This document shows positions 48,837 through 57,666 of a DNA stretch of 64,000 nucleotides, one piece after another; the first letter of the stretch is position 1; each line of letters starts with the position of its first letter. The DNA is from Actinomadura spongiicola (lineage in GTDB: Bacteria; Actinomycetota; Actinomycetes; Streptosporangiales; Streptosporangiaceae): assembly GCF_003432485.1 (NCBI RefSeq), contig NZ_QVNQ01000009.1, forward strand, positions 1 through 64,000. The letters are read 5' to 3'. The notes under the pieces were generated by a model. The model made no database searches, was not told the origin of the DNA, and was given only the letters and a program-made list of their open reading frames with translations. The translations under genes were made by a program, and so were the position numbers.

Positions 48837-49889
48837 CTACCGCAACGGCTCCCCCACCTCACGCATGTACCGCAGAGCCAACCGATACGACCCCACCAAC
48901 CCCGCCTCCGCGTACGGCACCCCCACCTCCGCGCAATGCGCCCGCACCAACGGCCGCACCCGCCGCAAATTGCAACGCGGCATCCCCGGAAACAGATGAT
49001 GCTCGATCTGATAGTTCAACCCACCCATCAACCAATCCGTCACCACCCCACCACGCACATTCCGCGACGTCAGAACCTGCCGCCGCAAATGATCCCACCG
49101 CGCCCCCGGCTCCGGCATCGCCATCCCCTTGTGATTCGGCGCGAACACCGCCCCCAGATGCACACCGAACACCGCGTGCTGCACCGCCACCAACGCCAAC
49201 GCCTGCCCCACCGGCAACAACGTCAACGCCAACGCGAAATACCCGACCGCGTGAACCAACAACAACCCGCCCTCCACGAACCGGTCCCGACGCGGCCTAC
49301 CACGCAGGAACAGCAGGCTGCCCACCTTCAGATTCACCCCCTCCAACGCCAACAGCGGAAAGAACAACACCGCCTGATGCCGCGCCACCCACCGCAACAC
49401 ACCCCGCTGCCGCCCCGCCTGCTCCTGCGTCCACGCCAGCACACCCTCACCCACATCAGGGTCCTTGCCGACATGATTCGGATTGGCATGGTGCCGGTTG
49501 TGCTTGTCACTCCACCAGCCGTGCCCCATGCCCAACAACAGATTCCCCAGCACCAAACCCAACCACCGGTTCGCCCGAGCGCTCCGAGCGATCTGCCGAT
49601 GCCCCGCGTCATGACCAAGGAACGCCGTCCGGACCGCAATCACCGCCAACGGAACACCGAGCAGGACCGTCCACCAACCGTCCCCCGCCCACGCGACCGC
49701 CGCCCACACCGCCGCCGTGGCCACCAGATTGACCCCGATCGCCCACGCGTAATACCCGCGACGACGCTCCAACAGACCACTGGCGCGCACACGCCGCGCC
49801 AACGGCGCGAAATCACTTCCACCCGACCGGGCGGCACCCTCAGCCCCCGAAGCGGACGGGACGGGCGGAGCGGGCAGGGTCACGGCCAT
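48837..49889 (-). CDS. acyl-lipid/acyl-CoA fatty acid desaturase
   Basis: The protein is 350 residues from ATG 49889, which has GGAGG four bases upstream. The three His boxes are present: HDAGH (in AFLGHDAGHRQIA), HNRHH (SDKHNRHHANPNHVGKDPD) and QIEHH (GGLNYQIEHHLFPGMP). Four membrane helices lie between. This is a diiron front-end-like desaturase of the DesA3 group found in mycolic-acid-less actinomycetes too. It introduces double bonds in membrane fatty acids and would need ferredoxin or a reductase encoded elsewhere. Confidence 0.92.
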   Translation of the reverse strand: MAVTLPAPPVPSASGAEGAARSGGSDFAPLARRVRASGLLERRRGYYAWAIGVNLVATAAVWAAVAWAGDGWWTVLLGVPLAVIAVRTAFLGHDAGHRQIARSARANRWLGLVLGNLLLGMGHGWWSDKHNRHHANPNHVGKDPDVGEGVLAWTQEQAGRQRGVLRWVARHQAVLFFPLLALEGVNLKVGSLLFLRGRPRRDRFVEGGLLLVHAVGYFALALTLLPVGQALALVAVQHAVFGVHLGAVFAPNHKGMAMPEPGARWDHLRRQVLTSRNVRGGVVTDWLMGGLNYQIEHHLFPGMPRCNLRRVRPLVRAHCAEVGVPYAEAGLVGSYRLALRYMREVGEPLR

Positions 49890-50107
49890 GAAGCCTCCAT
49901 CGACGTAAGCGGGGGAACCGGACAACTCCCCGAGAGACTACGGAGCGTGAACCCGCGTCAGTAACCCGCCACGGAGCCATCCACCACCTGGCTCCCAGGT
50001 CCCGCCACCGCCCCACCCACATCAGCCCCCGGAACCACGACACGCGAGAACACCACCCGGACCCTGCGCCACAGTCGGGACATGACGGCCATATAAAGTC
50101 AAACGCC

Positions 50108-50905
50108 ATGGACGACGGCACTCGCTGGATCGCGCTGGACGGCGCGGCGAACGCCCGCGACCTCGGCGGACTCCCCACACTCGACGGCCGCACCACACGC
50201 CGCGGCCGGATTCTGCGCGCGGACAACCTGCAGGACCTCACGGTCACCGACGTGCGGCTTCTCATCGACGACTACGACGTCAAGAACATCATCGACCTGC
50301 GCAGCAACGCCGAGATCCACCTCGAAGGCCCCGGACCCCTGACACGCATACCGTCCGTCACCGTCCACCAACTCTCGCTGTTCCCCGAAAGCGGCCGCCA
50401 CACCGACGCCACCGCCGACACCGTCGACGTGGACAAGGCGATGCCCTGGCAGGACCGTTCCAACGCCGGTTCCGAGCAGGACCGCTCACTCGGCATCTAC
50501 CTCGGCTACCTCAACGACCGCGGCGACTCCATCGTCGCCGCCCTCCGCGTCATGACCCGCACCGACGGCGCCTCACTCGTCCACTGCGCCGCGGGCAAGG
50601 ATCGCACCGGCGTCGTCTGCGCCCTCGCCCTGGACGTTGCCGGCGTCACGCGCGAGGCGATCGTCGCCGACTATGCCCAGACCGGCGAACGACTCGACGC
50701 GGTGCTGCGCCGGCTGCGCGCCAGCGACACCTACGCCGCCGACCTGAACTCCCGCCCGGCCGACACCCACCTCCCCCACGCGGCCGTCATGGACAAGTTC
50801 CTCACCCGCGTCGACGAGGAATTCGGCGGCACGATCAACTGGCTCACCCTCCACGGCTGGACCACCGACGACACCGACGCGCTCCACACCCGGCTTCTCG
50901 GTTAA
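50108..50905 (+). CDS. tyrosine-protein phosphatase (PtpB/SapM-like DSP)
   Basis: The protein is 265 residues. NARDLGGLPTLDGRTTRRGR and ILRADNLQDLT open the fold and the P-loop is HCAAGKDRTGVVCALALDVA (C-x5-R signature with Lys and Asp inserted), as in the MptpB-type phosphatases that accept phosphoinositides and phospho-Tyr. A lid of two helices lies before the P-loop (MPWQDRSNAGSEQDRSLGIY). No signal peptide is visible. Single gene, divergent from the desaturase. Confidence 0.88.
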   Translation: MDDGTRWIALDGAANARDLGGLPTLDGRTTRRGRILRADNLQDLTVTDVRLLIDDYDVKNIIDLRSNAEIHLEGPGPLTRIPSVTVHQLSLFPESGRHTDATADTVDVDKAMPWQDRSNAGSEQDRSLGIYLGYLNDRGDSIVAALRVMTRTDGASLVHCAAGKDRTGVVCALALDVAGVTREAIVADYAQTGERLDAVLRRLRASDTYAADLNSRPADTHLPHAAVMDKFLTRVDEEFGGTINWLTLHGWTTDDTDALHTRLLG

Positions 50906-50962
50906 GGCTCAGGTGTTGGTTTTTTGATCTTGAAAGTAGGGTTGTAGAGACACCACCCTGGG

Positions 50963-50978
50963 CCTTTACGTTGTAAAT
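50963..50978. promoter_or_regulatory. TetR-like palindrome, variant copy
   Basis: CCTTTACGTTGTAAAT, with TTAC-N3-GTAA core, shares 13 of 16 bases with the identical pair at 55949 and 61711. It lies in AT-rich DNA between the convergent ends of the phosphatase gene and menD, where no promoter is expected. Confidence 0.5.
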
Positions 50979-51024
50979 TAAGTGTTGAAACAACCGGGGG
51001 GAAGGGCGTCGCGAGGGGCGCCGG

Positions 51025-52692
51025 TCAGGTGAGTGTGGCGCGGACGGCGGCGTGAGCGGCCTTGCGCATCTCCCCGTGCAGAGCCGCGTTCGCGTGGCGG
51101 TCGGTGCGGGCCTCCACGATCCGCAGCCCCTCCCCCACCATCGCCTTCGGCAGGGCCGCCGGCGCGTCCAGCAGCCGGTACGGAACGCCGTGCGCGGCCG
51201 CCACCGCCTCCAGATCCACCTGGTGCGGCGTCCCGAAGACCCGCTCGAACGGCCCCGCCAGCGTCGCCTGCGGCAACAGCGAGAAGATCCCCCCGCCCTG
51301 GTTGTTCACCACGACGATCGCCAGATCCGGCCGCCGGTCCCGCGGACCGATGATCAACCCGTTCTGGTCGTGCAGGAACGCCAGATCGCCCAGCAGCGCG
51401 AACGAACGTCCACTGTGCGCCAGCGCCGCGCCGATCGCCGTCGACACCAGGCCGTCGATCCCGCTCGCACCACGGTTCGCCATGATCCGGATGCCGCGGC
51501 GCGGTCGCATCACCTGGTCCAGATCACGGATCGGCATGCTCGCGGCCGTGAACAGCAACGACCCGCCCGGCAACGCCGCCACCAGGTCACGGGCCAGCCG
51601 CGGCTCGCTCACCCCCGGCACCGCGTCCAGCACCTCGTCCACCGCCGCCGCGGCCGCCAGGTCCGCGGCCCGCCACGACTTCAACCACGCGTCGTCGCCC
51701 GACACCACCGGGATCTCCACCTCCGGCGCGACCTGCGTCGCCGACCGGACCGGGTCCGGCCAGTGCGCCAGGTCAGGCGCCAGCACGATGTGCTCCTCCG
51801 CGCGGCGCAGCAACGACAACAGCGGACGCGACAACCCCGGCTTGCCCAGCGTCACCACCACCTCCGGACGGTGCCGCTCCACGAACTCCGGAACCCCCAG
51901 CAGGAAATGATGCGACGACAACGCGTGATCGCCGTACCGGGCGTTGCCGTTCGGCTCCGCCAACACGGGCCAGCCCGCCATCGACGCCGCCGCCACGTAC
52001 CGCTTGACGTTGGACGCCCCGTCCCCCACCACCAGCACACCCCGCCGCGTCGGCGGAACATGCAGCACCGACCCCGGAGTCGCCGCCCGCACCTTCGTCC
52101 ACGCCCCGGTGACGTCACCGTCCAGCGGCTCGCACCACGACTCGTCACCGTCCGGGATCAACGGCTCACGGAACGCCGCGTTCAGATGCACCGGACCCGG
52201 CACCGGCGCCTGCGCCAGACCCCACGCCCGGCTCACCAACGACCGCCAGTACGCCACCATCCCCGGACGGTTCTCCGGCACACCGACCTCGGTGGACCAC
52301 CGCGCCGCCGTCCCGTACAGCTTCACCTGGTCAATCGTCTGGTTCGCGCCCGTGTCCCGCAGCTCCGGCGGACGATCCGCCGTGATCACGATCAGCGGCA
52401 CACCCGACTCGTGCGCCTCGATCACCGCCGGATGAAAGTTCGCCGCCGCCGTCCCCGAGGTGCACACCAGCGCCACCGGACGACCCGACCGCTTCGCCAT
52501 CCCCAGCCCGAGGAACGACGCCGACCGCTCGTCGATCCGCACATGCAGCCGCAGCCGCCCCGCCTCCTCGGCCGCGTGCAACGCCAGCGCCAACGCCGCC
52601 GACCGCGACCCCGGCGCCAGCACAGCGTCCGTCATGCCGCAGCGAAGCAGCTCGTCCACCAGGACGGTCGCCAGCGCCGTCGCCGGGTTCAC
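51025..52692 (-). CDS. menD: SEPHCHC synthase MenD
   Basis: The protein is 555 residues. The thiamine-diphosphate fold is complete: DAVLAPGSRSAALALALHAA, RIDERSASFLGLGMAKRSGR, CTSGTAAANFHPAVIEAHES, DRPPELRDTGANQTIDQVKL, and the ThDP-binding ALLGDLAFLHDQNGLI with VVNNQGGGIFSLLP. It joins isochorismate and 2-oxoglutarate to make SEPHCHC. The GTG start overlaps the stop of menC (GTGA). Last gene of the leftward menB-menC-menD unit. Confidence 0.95.
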   Translation of the reverse strand: MNPATALATVLVDELLRCGMTDAVLAPGSRSAALALALHAAEEAGRLRLHVRIDERSASFLGLGMAKRSGRPVALVCTSGTAAANFHPAVIEAHESGVPLIVITADRPPELRDTGANQTIDQVKLYGTAARWSTEVGVPENRPGMVAYWRSLVSRAWGLAQAPVPGPVHLNAAFREPLIPDGDESWCEPLDGDVTGAWTKVRAATPGSVLHVPPTRRGVLVVGDGASNVKRYVAAASMAGWPVLAEPNGNARYGDHALSSHHFLLGVPEFVERHRPEVVVTLGKPGLSRPLLSLLRRAEEHIVLAPDLAHWPDPVRSATQVAPEVEIPVVSGDDAWLKSWRAADLAAAAAVDEVLDAVPGVSEPRLARDLVAALPGGSLLFTAASMPIRDLDQVMRPRRGIRIMANRGASGIDGLVSTAIGAALAHSGRSFALLGDLAFLHDQNGLIIGPRDRRPDLAIVVVNNQGGGIFSLLPQATLAGPFERVFGTPHQVDLEAVAAAHGVPYRLLDAPAALPKAMVGEGLRIVEARTDRHANAALHGEMRKAAHAAVRATLT

Positions 52693-53642
52693 GGACCGGC
52701 CTCGATCACCGGGGGTCCCCCCAGACGCTCCTGCGCGGCCAGCAGCCGGTCACGCCAACCGGAGTCGCCGGGCACCTCCCAACGGCGCAGCGCCTCCACG
52801 TCCACCACGGGCCGCCGCACCGGAATCTCCCCCGACACCGGCACCAACGAATCATGGACGACATCGCCGTCCAGCAACGACAGCGTGCCCAGCCCGCACG
52901 CGTACCGCAGCTCCGGCAGCGCCGCCGCCAGCGCCACCCCCGCCGCCAACCCCACCGACGTCTCCACCGCGCTGGACACCACCACCGGAAGGCCGCACGC
53001 CTCCGCCACCCGCAGCGCCGCCGCGACCCCACCGAGCGGCTGCACCTTCAACACCGCCACATCGGCGGCCTCGACGGCCCGCACCCGCAACGGATCCTCG
53101 GCGCGGCGAATCGACTCGTCCGCCGCGATCGGCACGTCCACGCGCCGCCGCACCAGCGCCAGCTCCTCCAGCGTCGCGCACGGCTGCTCGGCGTACTCCA
53201 GCTCCCACCGATCCAACGACCGGATCATCCGGGCCGCGTGATCGACGTCCCACGCCCCGTTCGCGTCGACGCGGACCCGCCCGTCCGGGCCGATCGCGTC
53301 CCGGACGGCCTCCACCCGCGCCAGGTCGTCGGCGTCGCTCTGCCCCCGCTCGGCCACCTTCACCTTCGCGGTGCGGCAGCCGGACTCCTTCGTCATCGCG
53401 AACGCCCGATCCGGGTCGACCGCCGGGATCGTCACGTTCACCGGCACCCGGTCCCGGACCGGCGCCGGCCACCCGTCCCAGGCGGCCTCCCGCGCCGCCG
53501 CCAGCCACCGCGCGCACTCGGCCGGACCGTACTCGGCGAACGGCGAGAACTCCCCCCACCCGGCAGGCCCCTCGATCAGCACGCCCTCCCGCCGCGTCAC
53601 ACCGCGGAACCGCGTCCGCATCGGGATGGAGTACACCCGCAC
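52689..53642 (-). CDS. menC: o-succinylbenzoate synthase MenC
   Basis: The protein is 317 residues, enolase superfamily. The K-x-K pair is in AKVKVAERG, metal ligands are in RVDANGAWD, YAEQPC and AADESIRR, and the second catalytic Lys in VLKVQPLGG. It dehydrates SHCHC to o-succinylbenzoate. GTG start. Stop overlaps menD start. It lies 64 bases downstream of menB in the same direction. Confidence 0.93.
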   Translation of the reverse strand: MRVYSIPMRTRFRGVTRREGVLIEGPAGWGEFSPFAEYGPAECARWLAAAREAAWDGWPAPVRDRVPVNVTIPAVDPDRAFAMTKESGCRTAKVKVAERGQSDADDLARVEAVRDAIGPDGRVRVDANGAWDVDHAARMIRSLDRWELEYAEQPCATLEELALVRRRVDVPIAADESIRRAEDPLRVRAVEAADVAVLKVQPLGGVAAALRVAEACGLPVVVSSAVETSVGLAAGVALAAALPELRYACGLGTLSLLDGDVVHDSLVPVSGEIPVRRPVVDVEALRRWEVPGDSGWRDRLLAAQERLGGPPVIEAGP

Positions 53643-53706
53643 CCGTCAGACCCCCTGACCTGCCCGCCTAATCACCGTTTACCGGATCACACCGTCCGTT
53701 CGACCA

Positions 53707-54615
53707 TTAGTAGTACCACGGGAAACGCGACCAATCGGGGTCGCGCTTCTCCAGGAACGAGTCCCGCCCCTCGGCGGCCTCCTCCGTGCCGTAGGCCAGC
53801 CGCGTCGCCTCACCCGCGAACACCTGCTGCCCGACAAGACCGTCATCGACCAGGTTGAACGCGAACTTCAGCATCCGCTGCGCCGTCGGGCTCTTCGCGT
53901 TGATCTTCCGCGCCCACTCCAGCGCCGTCGCCTCCAACTCCGCGTGCGGCACGACCGCGTTGACCATGCCCATCCGGTGCGCCGCCTCCGCGTCGTAGGT
54001 CTCACCGAGGAAGAAGATCTCACGGGCGAACTTCTGCCCGACCTGCCGCGCCAGATACGCCGAACCGAACCCGCCGTCGAAACTCGCCACGTCCGCGTCG
54101 GTCTGCTTGAACCGCGCGTGCTCACGGCTGGCGAGCGTCAGATCGCACACCACGTGCAGGCTGTGCCCACCGCCCGCCGCCCATCCCGGCACCACGCACA
54201 CCACCGGCTTGCCCATGAACCTGATCAGCCGCTGCACCTCCAGGATGTGCAGCCGCCCCGCCCGCGCCGGGTCGATGGTGTCGGACGTCTCACCGTCGGC
54301 GTACCGGTAGCCGTCCCGGCCCCGGATCCGCTGGTCGCCGCCGGAACAGAACGCCCACCCGCCGTCCCGCGGGGACGGCCCGTTCCCCGTCAACAGCACA
54401 CACCCGACATCGCTGGACATCCGCGCGTGGTCCAGAGCCCGGTACAACTCGTCCACGGTGTGCGGACGGAACGCGTTCCGCACCTCCGGCCGGTCGAACG
54501 CCACCCGGACCGTCCCGTGATCCACGGCCCGGTGGTAGGTGATGTCGGTGAAACCGAACCCCTCGACCTCTTTCCACGCGTCCGCGTCGAACAGCTCCGA
54601 GACCATCTCGTCCAC
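53707..54615 (-). CDS. menB: 1,4-dihydroxy-2-naphthoyl-CoA synthase MenB
   Basis: The protein is 299-302 residues depending on GTG 54615 (GAGAGG five bases upstream, preferred) or ATG 54606. Crotonase fold with VRVAFDRPEVRNAFRPHTVD, WAFCSGGDQRIRG, PGWAAGGGHSLHVVCDLTLA (oxyanion loop and the His-x-Val-Cys-Asp-Leu typical of MenB) and the C-terminal SFLEKRDPDWSRFPWYY tail that marks MenB among crotonases. It cyclises o-succinylbenzoyl-CoA. Confidence 0.95.
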   Translation of the reverse strand: MDEMVSELFDADAWKEVEGFGFTDITYHRAVDHGTVRVAFDRPEVRNAFRPHTVDELYRALDHARMSSDVGCVLLTGNGPSPRDGGWAFCSGGDQRIRGRDGYRYADGETSDTIDPARAGRLHILEVQRLIRFMGKPVVCVVPGWAAGGGHSLHVVCDLTLASREHARFKQTDADVASFDGGFGSAYLARQVGQKFAREIFFLGETYDAEAAHRMGMVNAVVPHAELEATALEWARKINAKSPTAQRMLKFAFNLVDDGLVGQQVFAGEATRLAYGTEEAAEGRDSFLEKRDPDWSRFPWYY

Positions 54616-54687
54616 GTCTCCCTCTCCGTCGGGGGCCCGCGCCCGGCCGGGGCCGCGGCGCTCCACCCCATTCAATCGCCCCCACGT

Positions 54688-54717
54688 TTGAACGCGTTCA
54701 GCGGGGTCGCCTACCCT
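54688..54717 (+). promoter_or_regulatory. menE promoter with operator shared with menF
   Basis: TTTGAAC-GC-GTTCA: the 12-bp palindrome TGAACGCGTTCA (54689-54700) contains the -35 TTGAAC (54688-54693), 18 bases before TACCCT (54712-54717). The ATG follows nine bases later, so menE is probably leaderless. The same site lies 74-85 bases upstream of the divergent menB start. Confidence 0.65.
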
Positions 54718-54726
54718 GGGGGGATC

Positions 54727-55920
54727 ATGGACCGCCCGCTGCACGCCGCCCTGCTGCCGCCCGGCCCCCACCTGTTCCGCGCGCTGGCGGAGGCCCTCGA
54801 TGGCGGCCCGGCGCTCTGCCCCCTCTCCCCCGACCTGCCCGAGCCCGCGCTCCGCGACCTCCTGGACGCCCTCGCCCCCGACGCGATCCGCACACCGGAC
54901 GGCCTCGCCCCGTACCGCCCCCGCGGCGGGCACGCCCCCGTCCACCCCGACACCGCCGTGCTGATCGCCACGTCCGGCTCCACCGGCGCCCCCAAGTTCG
55001 TCGAACTGTCCGCCGCCGCGCTGCGCCACTCCGCCACCGGCACCCTCACCCGCATCGGCGCCGCGCCCGGCGACCGGTGGCTGTGCTGCGTGCCGACCAG
55101 CCACATCTCCGGCGTCCAGGTCCTCGTCCGCGCCCTCGTCGCCGGCACCGACCCGATCATCCTGCCCCGGTTCGACCCGGCCGCCGTCACGACCGCCGCC
55201 GAGGCCACCGCCACGGCCGCCGCCATGGGAGGCCCGCACGTGTCGCTCGTCCCGACGCAGCTGCGCCGCCTCCTGGACGCGGGGGCCGACCTGTCGCGGC
55301 TCGGCGCGATCCTCCTCGGCGGCGCGGCCGCCGCACCCGCCCTGCTCGCCGAGGCCCGCGACCGCGGCGGCCGCGTCTTCACCACCTACGGCATGAGCGA
55401 GACGTGCGGCGGCTGCGTCTACGACGGGACGCCGCTGCCCGGCACGCGCGTCGCGCTCGGCGACGACGGCCGGATCCGTCTCGCCGGCCCGTCCCTGTTC
55501 ACCGGATACCGGCTGCGCCCGGAGGAGACCGCCGAGGCCAGGGACGGCGACTGGTTCCTCACCCGGGACCTCGGCGTCCTGGAGGACGGACGGCTCCGCG
55601 TCCGCGGCCGGCTCGACGACGTGATCAACACCGGCGGGGAGAAGGTCGTCGCGGCCGAGGTCGCCGCCGCCCTGTCCCACCATCCGAAGGTCCGCGACGT
55701 CGTCGTGATCGGACGCCCCGACCCCGAATGGGGTGAACGGGTCACCGCCGTCGTCGTCCCCGGCGCGTCCGGCGTCCCGAAGCTGCCGGAACTGCGCGCC
55801 CTCGTCCGCGAGACGATGCCCGCGTACGCGGCGCCGCACGAACTCGAACTGGTGGACGCCATCCCCCTGCTCGCCTCCGGGAAGCCGGACCGTGAGCGGT
55901 TGCGTTCTTCCTTTTGTTGA
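54727..55920 (+). CDS. menE: o-succinylbenzoate-CoA ligase MenE
   Basis: The protein is 397 residues, ANL superfamily. P-loop TSGSTGAPKFVELSAAAL, the A5 motif TTYGMSETCGGCVYDG, A7 LTRDLGVLEDGRLRVRGRLD and A10 LASGKPDRERL with the catalytic Lys. It is short for the family (usually about 450) because the N-terminal part is compact, but all core motifs are there. Adenylates OSB and makes the CoA ester for MenB. Divergent from menB with a shared operator. Confidence 0.93.
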   Translation: MDRPLHAALLPPGPHLFRALAEALDGGPALCPLSPDLPEPALRDLLDALAPDAIRTPDGLAPYRPRGGHAPVHPDTAVLIATSGSTGAPKFVELSAAALRHSATGTLTRIGAAPGDRWLCCVPTSHISGVQVLVRALVAGTDPIILPRFDPAAVTTAAEATATAAAMGGPHVSLVPTQLRRLLDAGADLSRLGAILLGGAAAAPALLAEARDRGGRVFTTYGMSETCGGCVYDGTPLPGTRVALGDDGRIRLAGPSLFTGYRLRPEETAEARDGDWFLTRDLGVLEDGRLRVRGRLDDVINTGGEKVVAAEVAAALSHHPKVRDVVVIGRPDPEWGERVTAVVVPGASGVPKLPELRALVRETMPAYAAPHELELVDAIPLLASGKPDRERLRSSFC

Positions 55921-55948
55921 TCCTGAGGGATTTTCGCCACGCCCACGG

Positions 55949-55964
55949 CCTTTACGTAGTAAGG
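55949..55964. promoter_or_regulatory. TetR-like palindrome upstream of the sigma-factor gene
   Basis: CCTTTACGTAGTAAGG, identical in all 16 bases to the site directly upstream of the TetR gene at 61734. It lies 28 bases after menE and 205 bases before the sigma-factor ATG. Confidence 0.6.
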
Positions 55965-56168
55965 TTCTGGGTGGACGGGCCCGGTGTGAAACCGCCCACT
56001 CCGGGCACCACGACCTCCTGGATCGCTCCTCCACGGTCCGCGGCGGAACGCCGATCAGGGAACGGCGGGAACAAGGACCCCGCCGTGCGACGTTCCGTTA
56101 AGTGCGTGCGCCAAGAGCGAACACAATCCGCGCCGCACTTCCACCACCGAAGGGAGGGGGGTGTCCCC

Positions 56169-57584
56169 ATGCCGCGAAGCGCCGTAGAGACCCCGCTCAC
56201 GGAGTCGGCGAGCCCCGCACTCGACGACCTCCTGAAGCGTGGCCGCGCCCAAGGGCGCCTCTCGCTCGACGAGGTGAGGGGGGCCTTCGAGTCCGCCGGG
56301 ATCAGCCCGGCACAGGGCCGTTCCATCCTGCGCGAGCTGTCCGAGGCCGGCATCAACCTGGCCGGTGAGTCCGACGTCGTCCGCAAGATGGCCGCGGCCG
56401 CCGACCACGACGGCGGCGACACCGCCCAGGCCACGCCCGGCACCGCCGAGCGGACCCCCCGCAGGACCACCCGCAGGACCACCGGTAAGACCACCCGCAA
56501 GCCCACCGGCGCGCGCAGCACGGCCGCCGGGCGCGGCGTGAAGAACGCCCGCAAGACCACCGGCGAGAGCGCCCCCCGCCCGGACGCCGCGGACGCCGAC
56601 GACGAGTTCGAGGTGACCGAGGTCGAGGCCGCGGGCGCCGACACCGACGGCGGCGCCGACCTGGACGACCAGTCGACCGCCATGGGCGACTCGGTGCACA
56701 CCTACCTCAAGGCCATCGGGCGCCGCCAGCTGCTCACCGCCGAACAGGAGGTCGACCTCGCCAAGCGCATCGAGGCGGGCCTGTACGCCGAGCACAAGCT
56801 GGAGAACGAGGACCTCTCCCCCGCCCTGCGCGCCGACCTGGAATGGGTCGCCGCCGACGGGCGCCGCGCCAAGGCCCACATGCTGGAGGCCAACCTGCGG
56901 CTCGTGGTGTCGGTCGCCAAGAAGTACTCCGACCGCGGCCTGTCGCTGCTGGACGTCGTCCAGGAGGGCAACCTCGGCCTCATCCGCGCCGTGGAGAAGT
57001 TCGACTACTCCAAGGGCTACAAGTTCTCCACGTACGCGATGTGGTGGATCCGGCAGGCGATCCAGCGCGGCTTCGCCGACTCGGCCCGCACGATCCGGCT
57101 GCCCGTGCACGTCCTGGAGATGCTGAGCAAGCTCAGCCGCGTCGAGCGCGACATGCACCAGCGGCTCGGCCGCGAGCCCACGCCGGAGGAGCTGGCCGTC
57201 GAGCTCGACAAGAGCCCCGAGCAGGTAAGAGAGCTGCTGCGCACCAGCCGGCAGCCGATCAGCCTGGACTCCACCATCGGCGAGGACGGCGAGACCCGCA
57301 TCGGCGACCTCATCGAGGACACCGACAGCCCGGAGGCGTCCGAGCTGGTGGACCGGCAGCTCATGGCCGACCAGCTGCGCCGCACCCTCGACATCCTGTC
57401 CCCGCGCGAAGCCAAGATCATGGCGATGCGATTCGGGCTGTACGACGGGACGCCCCGCACCCTGGACGAGATCGGCAAGGCGCTCGGGCTGACCCGGGAG
57501 CGGATCCGGCAGCTGGAGAAGGAGTCGCTGTCGAAGCTGCGGCACCCCAGCAACGCCCGTCCGCTGCTCGACTTCGCCGTCTGA
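56169..57584 (+). CDS. RpoD-like (group 2) RNA polymerase sigma factor
   Basis: The protein is 471 residues, ATG behind AAGGGAGG. Residues 1-75 form a sigma-1.1-like domain (LKRGRAQGRLSLDEVRGAFE), 90-170 are a Lys/Arg/Thr-rich linker (TTRRTTGKTTRKPT). Then regions 1.2 (DSVHTYLKAIGRRQLLTAEQ), 2 (YSKGYKFSTYAMWWIRQAI), 3 (LGREPTPEELAVELDKSPEQ) and 4 (TLDEIGKALGLTRERIRQLE). Region 3 to 4 differs from the principal HrdB/SigA of actinomycetes (RQPISLDSTIGEDGETRIGD instead of [20 protein letters not shown]), so it is more likely an alternative housekeeping-like factor. A terminator follows. Confidence 0.85.
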   Translation: MPRSAVETPLTESASPALDDLLKRGRAQGRLSLDEVRGAFESAGISPAQGRSILRELSEAGINLAGESDVVRKMAAAADHDGGDTAQATPGTAERTPRRTTRRTTGKTTRKPTGARSTAAGRGVKNARKTTGESAPRPDAADADDEFEVTEVEAAGADTDGGADLDDQSTAMGDSVHTYLKAIGRRQLLTAEQEVDLAKRIEAGLYAEHKLENEDLSPALRADLEWVAADGRRAKAHMLEANLRLVVSVAKKYSDRGLSLLDVVQEGNLGLIRAVEKFDYSKGYKFSTYAMWWIRQAIQRGFADSARTIRLPVHVLEMLSKLSRVERDMHQRLGREPTPEELAVELDKSPEQVRELLRTSRQPISLDSTIGEDGETRIGDLIEDTDSPEASELVDRQLMADQLRRTLDILSPREAKIMAMRFGLYDGTPRTLDEIGKALGLTRERIRQLEKESLSKLRHPSNARPLLDFAV

Positions 57585-57604
57585 CCGCACCTATCCGCGC
57601 GTGA

Positions 57605-57636
57605 GGCCCTCGGGACCGGACACGGTCCCGAGGGCC
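57605..57636. terminator. bidirectional terminator after the sigma-factor gene
   Basis: GGCCCTCGGGACCG and CGGTCCCGAGGGCC (14 bp, perfect) around a 4-base loop, 20 bases after the stop and 30 bases from the end of the convergent gene. Confidence 0.8.
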
Positions 57637-57666
57637 CTACGTCGTTCCGAGGCCTTCTTCACGCCG

